From the NCBI GenBank assembly GCA_029532415.1, contig JAQOTA010000046.1, positions 1 through 64,000 of the forward strand: a stretch of DNA of 64,000 nt, written 5' to 3'. The notes below the pieces were generated by a model that saw nothing but the letters and a program-made list of their open reading frames with translations, was not told the origin of the DNA and searched no databases. Position numbers and translations under genes: made by a program. The stretch is from Marasmius tenuissimus (lineage: Eukaryota; Basidiomycota; Agaricomycetes; Agaricales; Marasmiaceae). Every line of letters starts with the position of its first letter. Position 1 is the stretch's first letter. Positions 42,129-53,265 of this stretch are shown here, piece by piece.

Positions 42129-45100
42129 GCTTGAGACATCCCAAGTAGTTGGGTGAGATGTTTGTGCTTGTTCCGATCCAGGCCCTTGGTGAGAATATCC
42201 GCTGTGTTCTCTTCAGATGCGCAATGGTTAACTGACACCTGATTAGAAGTGATGTTCTCGCGCACGAAATGATGTCGAATGTCGATATGTTTTGATCGCG
42301 CGTGAAATCCAGAATTTTGCGCAAAGGAGATAGCGCTACGGTTGTCGACGGAAATGATGGTGGGATTTTCGGGGGGTAAGTCAAGCTCAGAAAGGAGGGT
42401 CCGTAGCCAGAGAGCTTCGCGAGTTGCAGCGGCGAGAGCCATGTACTCGGCTTCCATGCTGGAAAGAGCTACAGTGGGTTGTTTCTTGGAGTTCCAAGTT
42501 ACAGCTCCCCCTGAAAGCATGGAGACATATCCTGAGACGGATCGTCTATCATCGACACTGTTGCCCCAATCTGCATCGCTGAAGATTGACAAGTCCTCGG
42601 TACCATCTGTTGAATATTTGATCCCGAGCTTAAGTGTTCCTTTGAGGTAACGAAGAACACGTTTGGCGGCAGTAAGGTGAGTCGGTCCGGGGTTGGAATT
42701 GAATTGGGAGAGGGTCTGAACTGCGAAAGAGATGTCGGGGCGTGTGGTGATGGCGGCGTAGAGGAGGGAACCAACAATGTTCTGATAGACAGATTTGATT
42801 TCGGGGTAGGAAGTGTCGTCGGGTAATTTGGCGAGTTTGGTGTGAGTGTCGATGGGGGAGTGAATGGGATTGGAGTCAGACATTCCGAATCGTTCCAAGA
42901 TTCGGGTGAGGTACTGGGTTTGGGTGAGAGTGATGGAATGGGGATCTCGGCGAATTTCCATACCCAAGAGCTGGCGGATTTCACCGAGTCTGTTGATGGA
43001 GAACTCAGAAGCGAGTTGATCTTCAACTTCTGACATCAAGGCGTCGCCAGATGCAAATATGCACATATCATCAACGTGTACGGCAACAATCGCGATTCCT
43101 CGGTCGGTTCTGCGAATATAGACGCACTGGTCGGAGAGAAGGCGGGTGAAGTTATATTTTTGGAAGCGAGAGTCCATGGTGAGATTCCATACACGGCCAG
43201 CCTGTTTCAATCCATAGAGGGACTTATTCAGGCGGCAGACACGTGTAGTTCCGTCTTCATAGCCCTCAGGTTGCATCATGTACAATTCTTCGTCGAGTTT
43301 TCCGTTGAGGTAGGCGCCCACAACGTCAACTACATGTGCTTTGAGGTTATATCGGGCTGCGAGAGCAATGAGGAGGCGGACGGTTTCAATACGAACAACA
43401 GGGGCGAAGGTTTCGTCATAGTCTATACCGGGAATCTGTGAGAATCCTCTGGCAACGAGGCGGGCTTTGTAGCGGGTGATATTGCCAGAGTCGTCGCGTT
43501 GGAGTCGGAAAACCCATTTGTTGGAAATAGCGGTCCGGTCAGCCGGGCATGACGTCAAAGTATAGGTTCCCAATGTTTCAAGCTGGGCAATCTCTGCATC
43601 CATGGCTTCCTTCCATTTACTTCAATCGGGGCGAGATCGAGCTTCTTCAACGGTGCGTGGCTCAGTGACTGCGGGCTCGGGGACTGCTGAGAATGCGACT
43701 GCTGTGAAGGGATTGTCATCGGGTACACGGGTCTTCCAAGCATCTGGCTTTTTCGGTGAGCGAGCGTCCGGATTGTTGAGAAGTCGGTAATTAATTTGGG
43801 GTCCTGATTGGGTACGCCGGCCTGGAAGAATATTCCCCGTGTCAATAGCACTGTTGATATCTCTGGGAGCCTTGGGCTTTGGTGCGGGGATGACTGGACT
43901 TGGAGATGGTAAAGGAGTGAGGGTGGAAGTGGATGAGAGAGTTGGAGAACCAGGAAGTGGAATTTCGGCTGGATTTGCAGTGGTGTTTTGTGTCGGCGAC
44001 TCGAATTGATGATTTTCAGAGGTCTTTTGCTCCCCCTCGAGTGCCGACAAGGGTATGGGAATTTCGGATGATGATGGATCTTCGGCTGTTGAGAAGATGA
44101 CGTTGCGAGAGGTTTGGATTTTCCGGGTCTCGGGGTTGTAATACCGCCAGGCGCGAGACTCCTCAGATAATCCAGTGAAGTGGAATGGGCGTGATTTAGA
44201 GGTGAGTTTCTGATTTTTGCCGTCCTGTCGGAGAACCCAACATGGTGCTCCGAATTCACGGAGAGTGCTGACATCGGGTTTCCTTCCCCAAAAGGCTTCA
44301 TCAGGGGTAATATCACGGTCTAGGGCGCGTGTGGGAGAACGGTTTTTGAGGTATACGGCATAGGCAATGGCCTCGGGCCAGAGAAAGATGGGAAGATTAT
44401 GATCGACGAGCATGGCACGGGCATGCTCAACAAGTGTGCGGTTGAGTCGTTCGGCTACACCATTTTGCTGAGGTGAGTGTGGCGCCGTGTATTCACAGCG
44501 TATCCCTTTTTCTGCTAAGAACTTTTTCACTCCAGCAGAAACATATTCTCCACCATTGTCAAAGCGGAGAATTTTGAGCCGTTTGCCGGTTTGAGTGGTA
44601 ATGTGAGCCTCGTAGTCCCTGATCTTCTGTTCAGCTTCTGACTTTTCCTTCATAAAATAGATGACAGTACGACGGGTGGCTCCATCTGTGAAGGAAATAA
44701 AATAGCGTTGGCGTGATATGCCATTGGTGCGGGCAGGACCCCATGCGTCAGTAAAGGTAATTTCTCCAATTTCTGTGAACTTCCGATCTGACTCGTTTGG
44801 GAAAGGGAATACGTGTTGCTTGGCACGGTTGCAGCTTTCACACTCAAAGGTGAGTGAACTGTTATGATCGACTGTCAGTCCAGTGACCATCCCTTTGTCT
44901 TTCAGAAGTTTGATTGACTTGGGGGTGATGTGTCCGAAAGCTCGGTGCCAGTCTTTCCAGGAACGAGAGACGGGGTTAGACGGGAATGCGAGTGTTGGCC
45001 TATCAGGGCGTGATAGGGAAGGATTGTCAGAATGGGGAGATGATGGGAAGGAATGGGATGATGGGAGACGTGAGCTGCGGGTTACTTTAACGACGTAGAG

Positions 45101-46324
45101 GTTTCCGACACGCTTCCCGCGAATGACTTCGCGTGGTGAAGGACCAGGAGAGTAGACAGACAAGTAGTTGTCTTTGAATCGAAGATCGAAGCCTGCTCGG
45201 GTCATAGGACCAACAGATATGAGATTGAATGGTGCGTCAGGGACATATAGTGCATCACGAAGGGTGACGTTGAAAGCTCGGTTTCCAACGTGAATAGCAA
45301 CAACTGCATTTCCCTGACCTAGGGTGGCACAGCTGCCGAAACCTTTGACTGAATGACCGGGCGTGGGGATGTAGGAGATAAAGTGTGATTTATTTCGAAT
45401 GATATGTTTTGTGGTAGCAGAATCTACAAGCCATGAGTCAGGAGGGAGATTATCTACCGAATCTTGACCCATAAAGGCATAGTCTGACTCGGACTGGGCA
45501 GGGACTTCCTCCTGAGTGATGTGGGCACGGTTGTTGTTGCGAGATCGATTCTGCTGCTTCTCGAGATTCTGTTTCTTCTCCTCGGCGCTGTAGGTTTTGC
45601 CAGCGGCAGTGTCACGGCACTCGGAAATGATATGGCCTTTACGGCCGCAGCCATGGCAGATGACGTTCGGAGACTTCCGTTTCCCTTTTCCAAATTTGCC
45701 GGCCGCGAGGGCGACATCATCAGAGCTGGGTTTGGCGTCCTTACGTCGAGACTGCTCGAGAATACGAGCAATAAGCTTGGTAGAGTCGGTGAGAGAAGAG
45801 GTGTCAACACCCTGAATAAAGGTGTTCCAGGAGTCCGGAAGGGAGGTGAGAAGAGTGATGGAGAATTCGTCTTCGGTGAGTTTGGAATCCAGACTGGCTA
45901 ACTCCTGTCTGTAGCGGGTCATAGTGCGGATATGTTCCTCAACGTCCTCGCCCTCATGGCACTGGGCACGGAATAACTTTCGACGTGCTAGCACCACGCC
46001 GATGGCACCCTTGGGCTGATACATGTCAGCAAGGGTTTTCCATGCGGCTGCGGAGGTGGCTGAGTCGGAGATGTACACAAGGGGTTCGTCGCCGACCCTG
46101 AGACGGATGGCGGAAAGAGCTTGGCGATCCTTCTTCTTCCAGGCAAGTACTTCGGTGCTGCTGTCGGGCTGATTGGGTTTCTGGGTCGTGCCGAGGGCGT
46201 AATCCTCGAGTCCCAAGTCGGTGAGGATATCCAGCATTTTGATTTTCCAGGTGGAATAATTTTCGACACCGGATAAATGTTGGATACGGTATGCACTGGA
46301 GGTGGCAGATGATTCTGTCGACAT
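42125..46324 (-). pseudogene. Copia gag-pol polyprotein, 1399 aa with one in-frame TGA
   Basis: A single frame from ATG 46324 to the stop at 42125, interrupted only by TGA at 43622-43624, where the family normally has Trp. In order: Gag/UBN2 (residues 1 to about 190, NYSTWKIKMLDILTDLGLED); zinc knuckle CHGCGRKGHIISEC (about 220); protease with WLVDSATTKHI; the His/Cys pre-integrase module (WHRAFGHITPKSIKLLKDKG, CESCNRAKQ); integrase core with FTDAWGP, RFDNGGEY and HSPQQNGVAERLNRT. RT follows the TGA: KARLVARGFSQIPGIDYDET, FAPVVRIETVRLLIALAA, SLYGLKQAGRVWN and VAVHVDDMCIFA. RNase H has SDADWGNSVDD, TVALSSMEAEYMAL and ENTADILTKGL. All catalytic residues I can check are present. It would make Gag-protease-integrase but not RT unless the TGA is read through. 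The nonsense change equals a G to A transition. Confidence 0.95.
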
Positions 46325-46384
46325 GATGAGATGAGAGCGAGTGAGAGCTGGAGATAAGACTGTGCGAGAGTTCAGTTAGGGCTG

Positions 46385-46396
46385 GGGCCCATAACC
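46385..46396 (-). other. Likely primer-binding site of the young copia
   Basis: GGTTATGGGCCC on the coding strand starts at the LTR edge. It can pair, with one G-U, with the anticodon-arm sequence GGGCUCAUAACC typical of eukaryotic initiator tRNA-Met, so priming by an initiator tRNA fragment as in Drosophila copia is likely. The tRNA itself was not seen here. Confidence 0.55.
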
Positions 46397-46626
46397 TATT
46401 GAGAATGAAGGTGGATAAAGAACTGAATTATTGGTGCTCGTCTCGAGCCAGTACTTATACTCTAAGTGCAGCTATCTAGAACGTTCATGTAAATACTGTA
46501 AAGTAGAGCTTAGTAATGTCCAAGAGTATTCTGAGTAAGTACGAAGGTGAAAGAACGAGAGGGAACAAACAAATTTGAAATTACTATGGCTACTGTCGTA
46601 GGCTGTGCACACAAGGATCCACAACA
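46397..46626 (-). repeat. 5' LTR of the young copia
   Basis: 230 bp with TGTTG...CAATA termini on the coding strand. It carries the promoter role for the gag-pol frame starting at 46324. Confidence 0.95.
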
Positions 46627-46631
46627 GCCAT

Positions 46632-47117
46632 ATACTCAGCCTCAGTGGAAGAAAGAGCTACAGTCTTCTGGGCGTGTGATTGCCACGAGAAGATGCCGCC
46701 TGCTAACTTGAAAAAGTAGCCAGTGATTGAACGACGTTTGATAGGATCGGCAGCCCAATCCGAGTCTGTGAATGCAAGAAGACCTCCATCAGAGTCACCA
46801 TCGTAGACAAGTGAATAATCTGATGTGCCAGCTAGATAGCGACAGATATACAGAGCTTTATCGAGGTGTTCCTTTGTTGGATTAGAAGAGAACTGGGAAA
46901 GCTTCGTTACTGCATAGGCAATATCAGGACGTGTGCCCAGCATAATGTACAGAAGCGACCCAATCACAGACTGGAATCTGGAGCGAATGGCAGGATTGAC
47001 TGGACCATCGTTGGGAGTTGGCACATAGCCTGCAGGTAAGGGCGTAGGAGCACCTTTCGCATTCTGCATCCCAAAACGTTCAAGGACTTTCTTCAGATAA
47101 TCCTTCTGGTCAATCAT
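46632..47117 (-). pseudogene. Old copia element: RT end and RNase H start
   Basis: The frame begins abruptly inside RT (DQKDYLKKVLERFGMQNAKG), then LLYIMLGTRPDIAYAVTKLS, HLDKALYICRYLAGTSDYSL, FTDSDWAADPIKRRSITGYF and TVALSSTEAEYMA. At that point the younger copia is inserted; the chain resumes at 41882. The 5' end is a sharp junction with the gypsy fragment on the opposite strand at about 47118, so gag, integrase and most of RT are lost. Confidence 0.85.
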
Positions 47118-48919
47118 GATCTTATTGCCTTAAGATTCCAGACCAGAGAAAATTTGATGATAGAGAGCTCGCGGAAGCATTTACGCTGGCCTCTGAGCCA
47201 GAAGAAGCTGAAGCGGCAGAAATGCTCGATGCATATGTCAAACAAACCATCGAGGATGGAAAGTGTGTATATAGTACTTGGCGTGAGAGTCTGGATCGGG
47301 AACATCCGAAGCGGACTGTCTCCTCGTACATGCCACTACCTGAGAGGAAAGGACCACCACCTCGGAAGATGGTGTCTCGGCCTGGTACTGTCCCTAGATC
47401 AAAGTACAAAGCTCTATTTTCAAAGAAATTCCCAAAGGAACTTGATAGACTAAGAAGATTCGAGATTAGAAAGCTCGGAGCCTGGAGGAAGCTTATGGAC
47501 GTCTTAGATTTCATATCGGACTACGGACAAACAGAACTGATAGATGCTTTTGAACGAAACCTTGGGACTGACCCCTCCAAGACTGGATTCGAGGGCGAGC
47601 TAGCGAAAATTATTATTCGAGAGCTTGCGGCTCGGAAACAACGGGAATCCAGGCCCGGCCAGCTACCTAACCTGTTTTCGACGTTACTTTCAGAACTCAG
47701 TGACTTAGGGAGGGTCTTTGAACAAATAAAAGAAATTAGAAAAGAGCAATATGCAGTTTGAAGGGTGCCAGTTGGACGGTGAGGAATTGACGGAGTTCGT
47801 GAGTAACGATACTATTCTTGTCTACGGATGGTTACGACATCCAGATAACAGTGCTGGAGTCGGGAAGGTGCTTCGGATGTTTGAAACCATGGATCAGATT
47901 TGCAAAGAAGGTGGCTCGGAGGCTGATGTCGCCGAGGTATTCTCGCAGTTTGAACTGGGCTCCGAGGACCTACAAACTGTGAAGTCGGTGTTTGGGAAAT
48001 ACAAACCGGTTGCCCTAAAGGTAAAACCTGTCAAGGCTCTGCTGCCGGGAGAGTTCAGAGTGGAAAGGAATATTGAAGGGGATCCACTAGCGGACCTACC
48101 TGAACTGCCTATTCACCCTCCTGAATTTCAACCGACAGGTCGATACACTGGAGAAAGAAAAGCCATCATAGACCAGAACCATGCCGAAGAGTTTCTATGG
48201 AAAGAAGAGCGTAAATTGATGCATTATCTTATGATGGTGCATGAGTCTGCGTTTGCCTGGAGTCCGGAGGAAGGGGGATCGTTCAGAACCGACTTCTTCC
48301 CACCGGTTAAGTTTCCGGTTCCACCACACACACCTTGGGTAGAGAGAAACATACCAATCCCACCCGGGATTTTCGAACAAGTATGTGGCATTATTAAGGA
48401 TAAGATTAATGCGGGGGTCTATGAACCTTCGAGTTCCTCGTATCGATCTAAATGGTTTTGTGTTCTTAAGAAGGACGGCAAGAGCCTCCGACTTGTGCAT
48501 AGCTTGGAACCCTTGAACGCTGTGACTATTCAGTATTCGGGCATTCCTCCAGCGACTGCGGAAGTGGCAGCAGGTTTCTCTGGGCGGTCGTGCATTGGTC
48601 TCCTAGATATTTATGTGGGGTATGATGAACGCCTCATTGATGAAGATTCATAAGACTTAACGACTTTCCAAACGCCCTTCGGACCTCACAGACTAGTGAA
48701 ATTACCCATGGGCTGGACGAACTCGGTACCCATATTTCACGATGATGTTACCTACATCCTTAGGGATGAGATTCCTTATATTACTAGACCTTATGTGGAT
48801 GATGTGCCTATTAAAGGGCCTCCGACTCGTTACGAGATACCTGGGAAACCAGGGGAATACGAGACAATACCAGGAAATCCAGGAATTCGGAGGTTCGTAT
48901 GGGAGCATTTCCAGAATGT
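47118..48919 (+). pseudogene. Gypsy element fragment: gag-like region, linker and RT palm
   Basis: A first frame (to 47761) encodes an acidic then basic Gag-like segment (DDRELAEAFTLASEPEEAEA; FPKELDRLRRFEIRKLGAWR). A second, overlapping frame begins at 47751 and continues through GDPLADLPELPIHPPEF, PTGRYTGERKAIIDQNH and HESAFAWSPEEGGSFRTDFF into RT: SSYRSKWFCVLKKDGKSLRL and HSLEPLNAVTIQYSG. A TAA at 48651 interrupts it. In the same frame RT goes on with LTTFQTPFGPHRLVKLPMGW and the catalytic TRPYVDDVPIKGP, ending at GIRRFVWEHFQNV. The missing continuation is what the minus-strand fragment at 17.26 kb starts with, to within about ten residues. The 4-nt-type overlap of the two frames may reflect an original frameshift between gag and pol. 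Confidence 0.85.
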
Positions 48920-49065
48920 CGCGGGAAAGCGCGCCACCAAACCCTGGAGAATGTGACGTACCGGAGGGAGAAGAGCCAGAGACTGACACAGAATCTGAGA
49001 GGAAGGTGAGCGTTGTTGGATCAGAATGAGCTACACACACTCATAAACTATGAAACCGGCAGGCA

Positions 49066-49660
49066 ATGGTCTTCGAGGATGCCGAGGCACTATTGCAAGA
49101 GCTGAGAGTGTCGTTCAGGGAACACCATAATGGCTACCAAGTACAAGACCGTTCTCCAATCCCAGGATATTATAATGGACAAGATGAAACCGTACACAAC
49201 CTGCCCAAATTATAGGTGGCGTACGGTACAAGTTTGTCAAGAGGAGCCGATCTCGGGACAAAGACCGAGAACGCACCTCTGGTCATAGACCTGGCTCAGG
49301 GTTCAAATTCAAATCCCCTGGCCATAACTCTCAACCGAGAGCTACCACATCTCAAGTCAAACTTAAGAATACCTCGAATCAGAAGAAAGAGGCCGAGCAG
49401 AAAAGACTCTGCTTTGGCTGTGGTGAAAAGGGTCATTATGCGAATGATCCTACATGTAGAAGATACGGACTCCCAAGGTTGTTCGCCATAGACGATACCG
49501 TTGAGTCCGTTGCCAGCAATAATGATGGACCGCAATATGAGAACGAGTCACCAGTCAATGATGACACTGAGCAAGCCAGTTCCGAAGGTGAATGGTTCCT
49601 TGATCGAAGGGAACGATTCGGATTACGACGACTGGTTAGGCCAGATAAATGAAAGAGACG
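49066..49660 (+). pseudogene. Gypsy Gag remnant with zinc knuckle
   Basis: A short frame from 49066 (VFEDAEALLQELRVSFREHH) stops at a TAG near 49215. A following frame has an Arg/Ser-rich stretch (KYKFVKRSRSRDKDRERTSG) and the knuckle CFGCGEKGHYANDPTC at 49410-49457, with six rather than four residues between His and the last Cys. It ends at 49652, overlapping the protease frame, which it must once have joined by a frameshift near 49600. Most of the capsid part is missing. Confidence 0.75.
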
Positions 49661-50361
49661 TACCTCACGTCTCACTTGATCAATTTTACAACCCACTTGA
49701 AAATAGTGGACCGCCAGTCGTCATTGAGGACGAGGTGAACGAGGAACTATTCCCGTACCTTAACCTCGATAATAACCCATATCGGGTTGACGACTTCCTG
49801 TGCTCTGCAAATGAAAAGCAAGAGACAGGTGTTATGAAAGTCGACGTACGGTTACGTCGGTCCACTCGAACTCTAACACGCCCGTCCCGTGGTGGTGCAG
49901 CTAAACGAAGACCGTTAGTTGCACTGGTCAAGATAGCGGGTCAAACAGCGCTTACTCTTTTCGATTCCGGATGCACCCTTGAGTGCCTAAGTCCTGGATT
50001 CGCTCGAGTCGCCAATATTAAAGTTCACCAACTAGCTGAACAACATTCCCCACAGCTTGGCACCATTGGGAGCCGAGCGAATTTCAATTACGGTACAATT
50101 GTTAGTACCGAATACTCAAACGTCAAAGACGACACGTACTTTGATATCGTCAACATAGATAGATACGACGCCATCGTCGGAACCTATTTTATGCGGAAAC
50201 ATGGTATCCAACTCGACTTTGGTACTGACCAGATATTGATTCGGGGAAGGCCCGCTCCTGCTCTTTCAGTGGGGGAGGACTCAGCCGAGTTAAAACGAAG
50301 ATCAGCTATGCGTCGTGAGATGAAATCTCGTGATTACCAACGCAAAGACAATCCAAACTGA
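49501..50361 (+). pseudogene. Gypsy aspartic protease region
   Basis: The reliable part starts around 49600 (GNDSDYDDWLGQINERDVPH). The retropepsin core is VALVKIAGQTALTLFDSG followed by CTLECLSPGFARV, with the catalytic DSG, then a FDIVNIDRYDAIVGTYFMRK strand resembling the second half of the fold. The frame ends at a stop at 50359. The RT linker begins in the next frame. In a living element these would be one polyprotein. Confidence 0.8.
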
Positions 50362-50448
50362 CTCGGAAACGAGTCGCAGACCTCAAAGCCACGGCCCGAA
50401 AGACGTGGTATTCAAATTGAAGATGAACCTCACGCTGAAGACATCAGG

Positions 50449-52151
50449 TTGACGGTGCTTCGAGCCAATCGGAGCCTACCAAATAACTTTCCAGTCATAC
50501 TGGAAGAAGTTGATTCCAATGATCCTTCAGGAGCACCTAAAATCGAAATAATAAGTGAAGAACATGTGGATCGAATTGTTGAATTGGTCCAGGAGTTCTC
50601 AAGAACCTCTAAACACAACCGTGAAAGACCAAGTCTGGAAGGTTCAGAACTGGGAGTTCACGACAACTATCAAGAAGATGAACTCCGAGCAGTAGACACT
50701 ACTCGGATTGACAATGACTTCGAAAGTCTCCCCGAAAACGGTCCGTTCACAGAACAGGACATCCCAAAACTCCGAGCTCGGTGGCTACACCGAAATGCGA
50801 ACATCCTAGGTGGAGTCCCAGAAGAACTACCACCTTTTCGCGCAATCAATCATCGAATTCAGCTGATTGACGAGAAAAAGAGATACCATTACTACATGCC
50901 CAAGTGTCCCGATGGTCTCAAGAATGAATTTAGCGAGAAACTTACCCGCTACACCAATAACGGCTGGTGGGTCGAGTCAACCGCCGAACAGGCTGCACCT
51001 ATGTTGTGTATACCAAAAAAGAATGGTAGACTCAGAACAATTGTTGATTACCGCCAGAGAACGCGAATACCATCAAGGATGTCACTCCGTTCCCAGATCA
51101 AGACAACATCCGTCAGGATGTGGCAAAACACGAATATCGATCCAAGATCGACATGTCCGACGCCTACGAGCAAATTCGGAACGAAGTAACTGATGTTTGG
51201 AAGACGGCCTTTGCTACCACTTTCGGAACATATATCAGTAACATAATGATGCAAGGTGACTGCAACGCACCTGCTACCTTTCAAAGACTGATGACACATA
51301 TATTTCGGGACCCAATCGGACGATGTGTTCATGTCTACCTTGATGATATTTTCATTTTTGCGAATACCATTGAGGAACACGAACAGGCGTTGAAAGAGGT
51401 CTTTCGAAGACTTCGAGACCAACACCTATACCTAAAAGCAGAGAAATGTGAGCTCTACGCCAACGTTGTGGACTGCCTGGGTCATGTAATTGATGACCGA
51501 GGCATCCATGCTTCGGACCAAGATAAGATGAGTCGTGTTCGAGAGTGGAGAACACCCCGAAACTACAATGACGTCCAGAAATTACTTGGACTAGCTCAAT
51601 ATCTGGCACCATATATGCCAGACGTCGCCAATTACACTGGCGTACTATCCTCAATGACCAGAAACGACATACCGTTTTGCTGGTTACCCATACACGAGAC
51701 ATGTTTCGGACATGTTAAGCACCTCGCCACCAAGGCACCAATACTAAAACCCATAGACCCGAAATCGGATGAACCTATTTGGGTTATTTGTGACGTATCA
51801 GTATCAGGCGTCGGAGCTATGTACGGTCAAGGGCCTACCTGGCAAAAGTGCCATCCCGCAGGCTTCATGTCTGAGAAGTTTACGGCGGCCCAACACAACT
51901 ATCGAGTTTTTGAACTCGAAACCTTAGCAATATTAGAAGCGCTCCTGAAATGGGAGAATAAGCTTCTCGGATTTCGAATTCATGTGGTTACAGACCATAA
52001 AGCTCTTGAGTTCTTTCTTACCCAACGGAAACTCTCGAGTAGACAAACACGTTGGATGGAATATCTATCCCGGTTCGACTTTGACATCCAATACGTCAAA
52101 GGAGTCCAAAATAAAGCTGCTGACGCGTTATCCCCGCTATTACGAGTCTGA
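50449..52151 (+). pseudogene. Gypsy reverse transcriptase and RNase H
   Basis: A linker frame from 50449 enters RT at WLHRNANILGGVPEELPPFR, YYMPKCPDGLKNEFSEKLTR and PMLCIPKKNGR, and then breaks at about 51055 by loss of one base. The next frame continues KIDMSDAYEQIRNEVTDVWK, the palm with VYLDDIFIFAN (YLDD at 51336-51347), and the thumb and connection (VQKLLGLAQYLAPYMPDVAN). RNase H has WVICDVSVSGVGAMYGQG, ELETLAILEALLKWEN, VVTDHKALEFFLTQRK and a final KAADALS. Near 52133 an extra C in a CCCC run shifts the frame into the integrase. Motifs are complete apart from the frame breaks. It is the Tf1/sushi-like chromovirus type, judging from the chromodomain downstream. Confidence 0.9.
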
Positions 52152-52933
52152 TACAGCTGAAGACACTCACCAAGACTACGAGTTTGTCAACGCAGACTCA
52201 AGGTTGGATAAAGACATGGATGATCTTCCAAATGATCGAATCCATGAACTCCTACAAGACCAATTAATGGCCCTTCGACGTTCTGAACGTCTCAAAGAAC
52301 AAAGAGAGCTCAAGGAAGCACAACTTCCAAGAGACATCGAAGTACAGGAGCTGAGAGAACACGAGGAACTCAACGTACCTACGGTTCCACCGCCTAGTAG
52401 CTCAAATGAAGACGATCCGACTGTCTTTGAATCAAGGATCCGAGATCCCGCACTACCAAACCAACTCAGCGAGAACTCAACATTTGAGAATGATATCAAG
52501 CAACTGTACTCACAAGATGCACGCTTTAAAAAGATTCTGGATAAACCAGACGACCACAAACCGTTCACACTCGAGAACGATTTATTAAGAACCAAGAACC
52601 GTGGAGGCGAAACAGTCCTTTGTATTCCAAAGAGACGGTCGTCAACTAACGGTCAAAGTCTCAAAGGCTTGATAATAGAGCAAGCTCACCGCGTTGTTGG
52701 CCACTTTGGCGAACAACGCACTTCAGATTATGTTCGACGTTGGTACTGGTGGCCCGGGATTAACGGCGACACTGAAAATTTCTGTTACAGTTGTATAACC
52801 TGTCAGCAGAACAAAACCTCGAACTTAAAACCAGCTGGGAAACTACACAGCTTACCTATCCCAACGAAATCATGGGAATCCATTGGAATGGATTTTGTCG
52901 GACTCTTCCCAGAATCCGAAGGGTTTGACTCAT
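52152..52933 (+). pseudogene. Gypsy integrase, first part
   Basis: After an acidic linker (DLPNDRIHELLQDQLMALRR) the H2C2 zinc module is complete: HRVVGHFGEQRTSDYVRRWY, then CYSCITCQQNKTS. The integrase core begins WESIGMDFVGLFPESEGFD, with the first catalytic Asp. Directly after that a 330-bp MITE interrupts the frame. Removal of the MITE and one AT copy gives an open join to YLWVIICRMTSRVHLIPI on the far side. Confidence 0.9.
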
Positions 52934-53263
52934 CAGCAAAGTGCGGCTTTTGCCGGTGGCCGTTCTTGGCCGTTCTTGGCACTTGAGCCGTTCTCGGCAG
53001 GCTCACCGGCCAGGAAATTTGGTTCATTACAAGCTTTCAACAGCCCACCTCGCGTGATTTAAGTATCTTAGAGTCCTCCCAGGAGTGTTCCTACAGTAAA
53101 TGAGAAGGTGAGTACAGAAAATACCGGTAGAAATCTGCTCGACACTCACTTTGATATACCAGATATTCAACCGGTGGGATTTTTGACCCAGCCGTTCAGG
53201 GCCCAACCGGTGAGTCGGCACCGGTTATAAATAGTCGTGAACGGTTATTTTGCGGGTTACTGA
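52934..53263. mobile_element. 330-bp non-autonomous DNA element inside gypsy integrase
   Basis: Begins CAGCAAAGTGCGG and ends GGGTTACTG, flanked by AT on both sides (52932-52933 and 53264-53265). The inner parts hold repeated CCGTTCTTGGC and CACCGG-type blocks in opposite orientations at the two ends (for example GGCTCACCGG near the left, CCGGTGAGTCGG near the right). The termini are only partly complementary. Exact removal restores the integrase frame. The superfamily is unclear: CAG...CTG ends with a 2-bp duplication. Confidence 0.8.
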
Positions 53264-53265
53264 TG

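Larger units (their letters stand above)
41888..46626 (-). mobile_element. Nearly intact copia element with 230-bp LTRs, inserted in an older copia
   Basis: A 4739-bp element on the minus strand. LTRs are at 41888-42117 and 46397-46626, with 3 differences in 230 bp, all transitions. A 5-bp target duplication GCCAT flanks it (41883-41887 and 46627-46631). LTR termini on the coding strand are TGTTG...CAATA. Polypurine tract TTGAGGGGGAG sits directly before the 3' LTR and GGTTATGGGCCC directly after the 5' LTR. One gag-pol frame of 1400 codons is broken by a single TGA. It splits an older copia at the RNase H ALSSTEAEYMA motif. Confidence 0.95.

Noticed and set aside
42300..45900. Plus-strand open frames of 60-126 codons across the copia
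   Set aside because: They are antisense to the conserved gag-pol frame and have no motifs of their own.
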